From contig DATHET010000089.1 of the NCBI GenBank assembly GCA_035490315.1, positions 1 to 6,005 of the forward strand: a stretch of 6,005 bases of DNA, in the 5' to 3' direction. This DNA is from JADJQU01 sp035490315. GTDB taxonomy: Bacteria; Planctomycetota; UBA1135; GCA-002686595. The position numbers and the translations under genes were made by a program. Below are positions 4,463 through 6,005 of this stretch, piece by piece (positions within the stretch are counted from its first letter, which is position 1; each line of letters begins with the position of its first letter). The notes below the pieces were generated by a model, which did not search any database, was not told the DNA's origin, and worked only from the letters and a program-made list of their open reading frames with translations.

Positions 4463-6005
4463 AACGGCGATTCGAGCTCGGACTGTGTTCCCTTGCCATC
4501 GCCGTCGCGCGCGATGGTCCACAGCTTCATCCGCAACGCCGGCATGTCCCAGAAGATCGTGTCCTGCAGCTTGGACACGGCACCTTCGCCCGAGCATATC
4601 TCGAGCCAGATCGTTTGCCCGTCAGCGTCATTCGCGGCGAAGGAAAGACTCCAGGCAGCCATCGAAGTCGTCCTCGGCAGCTGCTCGAGGCGGACCCTCC
4701 GGGAAGTTCCCTCGAACCACTGCGGCACGATCGGATCCGCGGAGGCCGGCAGGAGGCGCGCGATCGTGCCTTGCTTCGTGACGAGGAAGCCCTCGAACCA
4801 CGGCGTCGAGGAATGCGTGACGCGCAGCACTCTGGCTTCGGTGTCGGTGAACACGAGCCTGCCCGCGGTTGGACTGAATTCGTGAGGTTCGGTCGCGACC
4901 GTCCTCCAATATCTGTCGGTTCGCAGGTACAAGCGGTGCAGCGTCTGGCCTGCGCCGAGCGGAATGATCGTCGGCGGATCGAAGCGCAGGCCGGCGACGA
5001 CGACTTCCGCGGCACCGACGGCATCGGTCTCGAAATCTGTGCTCGCCCGCTGACCGTCGGGCGTCAGGCACTCGAGTTGGTGCGGCGCGTTGGACGCGAG
5101 GGGAGCCCAGCGGTGGTGGATCAACGTCGATTCGGCTCGAGCATCCTCCACCTGGGCCCAGATGCAGTTTCTGCTCATGTCCTTCTTCTCGTAGACGAGC
5201 AGGTGCGTGCCCAGCGGCAGCGCGCCGACGATGCGCACCCCGGTCAGGCGATGGCCGGTGAACTCCAGATCCGCAGGTACTTTCACATGCTCGCGGCCCC
5301 ACGGATCCAGCTGGAAGCCGGGCGACGAGACGCCGACCTCCCAAGCTGAGCCGATCGGTGCGAGCAACGCGTCCCGGTCGAGTCCCGAAGCCATCTGGTG
5401 GCCGCCGCAGCGCAGTTGCAGCGTCGCCGTCGCTCCGACGATCGCGAGCGGGCTGTCGATTTTGCCCCAGCCCATGCCGTCTTCCTTCTCAGGAGTCCAT
5501 TCCGCAGTCCAGACCGCATCGACGTCGCGGAAGCTCGCCGTGATCTCGCCCAGACGCGGGATGGCGACGTCGATCTGGCTCCGCTGTATTTCGCTGAGCA
5601 GGATTCGGACGTTCGCGCGGAACTCGATTTCCACCGAGGCGTCGGCGCGCGTCGCTGCCAGCCAGGGCAGAGACCAGGTGCGCTCGTCGACCGCAGTCGC
5701 GGCCAGCCGTTCTCCCTGTGACACGAGCTGCACCGCGGTCGGCGCATGGCTGCAGGAGGCGAAGAGCAGGATGAGAACCGAGTCCCTGGAATCGGCCGGA
5801 AGCCGCGGCGACTCTTCCTTGGTCTCGAGCGTCGCGGGGCTGCGTTGCAGCTCCTTGCTCGCGGCCGGAGCCGAGACCTCGCCGTTCGACTTCGCTTCCG
5901 CGGATCCGCGAGGCAAGGTCGCGGAGACCGCGCTTTCTCCGCCGCGGGTCAACAGCAATGCACCGCCGCCGAAGACCAGGATGGCCAGCAGCACCAGGGC
6001 GGGAC
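4456..6005 (-). CDS. Membrane-anchored extracytoplasmic protein of unknown function (5' end outside window)
   Basis: The frame reads from the right edge to a TGA (complement of 4456-4458). GTG at 5994 could start a 512-residue protein, but the frame stays open to the edge, and translating further gives PALV before LLAILVFGGGALLLTR. The hydrophobic segment is therefore probably an N-terminal anchor and the real start lies beyond 6005. Numbering from the GTG, residues 1-16 are the membrane segment, ~17-70 a Ser/Ala/Pro/Glu-rich linker, and ~71-512 a region of alternating short hydrophobic and polar stretches with many Trp, Thr and Val, as in beta-rich secreted domains. A hydrophobic SVLILLFASC lies at 72-81. 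Seven or so cysteines are scattered (for example in RCGGHQ, RNCIWAQ, LECLTPDG). I see no protease, glycosidase or kinase motif and no recognised family. Topology suggests a periplasmic or surface role. It converges on prmC and is not part of the translation operon. Confidence 0.75.
   Translation of the reverse strand, partial: PALVLLAILVFGGGALLLTRGGESAVSATLPRGSAEAKSNGEVSAPAASKELQRSPATLETKEESPRLPADSRDSVLILLFASCSHAPTAVQLVSQGERLAATAVDERTWSLPWLAATRADASVEIEFRANVRILLSEIQRSQIDVAIPRLGEITASFRDVDAVWTAEWTPEKEDGMGWGKIDSPLAIVGATATLQLRCGGHQMASGLDRDALLAPIGSAWEVGVSSPGFQLDPWGREHVKVPADLEFTGHRLTGVRIVGALPLGTHLLVYEKKDMSRNCIWAQVEDARAESTLIHHRWAPLASNAPHQLECLTPDGQRASTDFETDAVGAAEVVVAGLRFDPPTIIPLGAGQTLHRLYLRTDRYWRTVATEPHEFSPTAGRLVFTDTEARVLRVTHSSTPWFEGFLVTKQGTIARLLPASADPIVPQWFEGTSRRVRLEQLPRTTSMAAWSLSFAANDADGQTIWLEICSGEGAVSKLQDTIFWDMPALRMKLWTIARDGDGKGTQSELESPFR

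Noticed and set aside
4615..5349. 244-codon + strand open frame opposite the - strand anchored protein
   Set aside because: It is Arg/Gly/Asp-rich without motifs. The - strand frame runs over 1,500 bases, has an N-terminal membrane segment and balanced composition, and ends at a convergent junction.
1..6005. Mobile element, defence system or CRISPR
   Set aside because: I see no transposase, integrase, repeat-spacer pattern, terminal inverted repeats or compositional break. The genes are mostly housekeeping.

Overview
This is a GC-rich bacterial window that reads as core genome rather than a mobile or accessory region. Six protein genes fill almost all of it, and no stretch over 300 bases lacks a gene. 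Five genes lie on the + strand. The sixth, on the - strand, converges on them. I saw no tRNA, rRNA, CRISPR array, insertion sequence or attachment site. The source is probably an environmental GC-rich bacterium. Clues that weakly favour Planctomycetota are the rpmE-prfA-prmC order, the Maf C-terminal half (YAIQ followed by ESADRF instead of the usual IQG), scarce Shine-Dalgarno sequences, and a large anchored extracytoplasmic protein with no recognised family. The gene order also occurs in other phyla, including Firmicutes and Actinobacteria, so this is an inference.

Layout. Positions 2-511 hold the 3' end of a gene for an Ala/Lys/Glu/Arg-rich, probably coiled-coil protein with a histone-H1-like basic tail. 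Positions 516-1157 encode a Maf-family nucleotide pyrophosphatase. Positions 1214-1426 encode zinc-type ribosomal protein bL31 (rpmE), with a likely promoter overlapping the maf stop codon and a leader in which the Shine-Dalgarno sequence can pair with neighbouring CCTCC tracts. Positions 1454-2530 encode peptide chain release factor 1 (prfA). Positions 2621-3502 encode an unrecognised membrane protein with about six hydrophobic segments. Positions 3537-4436 encode PrmC, the release-factor glutamine methyltransferase. A GC-rich inverted repeat at 4438-4462 sits where the two strands converge. Positions 4456-6005 (- strand) hold most of a gene for a membrane-anchored, probably periplasmic protein of unknown function, whose start lies beyond the right edge.

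How the genes fit together. rpmE, prfA and prmC form a translation module. bL31 is part of the large ribosomal subunit, RF1 terminates translation at UAA/UAG, and PrmC methylates the glutamine of the RF1 (and RF2) GGQ motif; that glutamine is Q238 in the RF1 encoded here. maf is a housekeeping neighbour. The unusual points are the membrane-protein gene between prfA and prmC, the possible self-sequestering rpmE leader, and the two proteins of unknown function at the edges. I found no convincing evidence of a new multi-gene system here.
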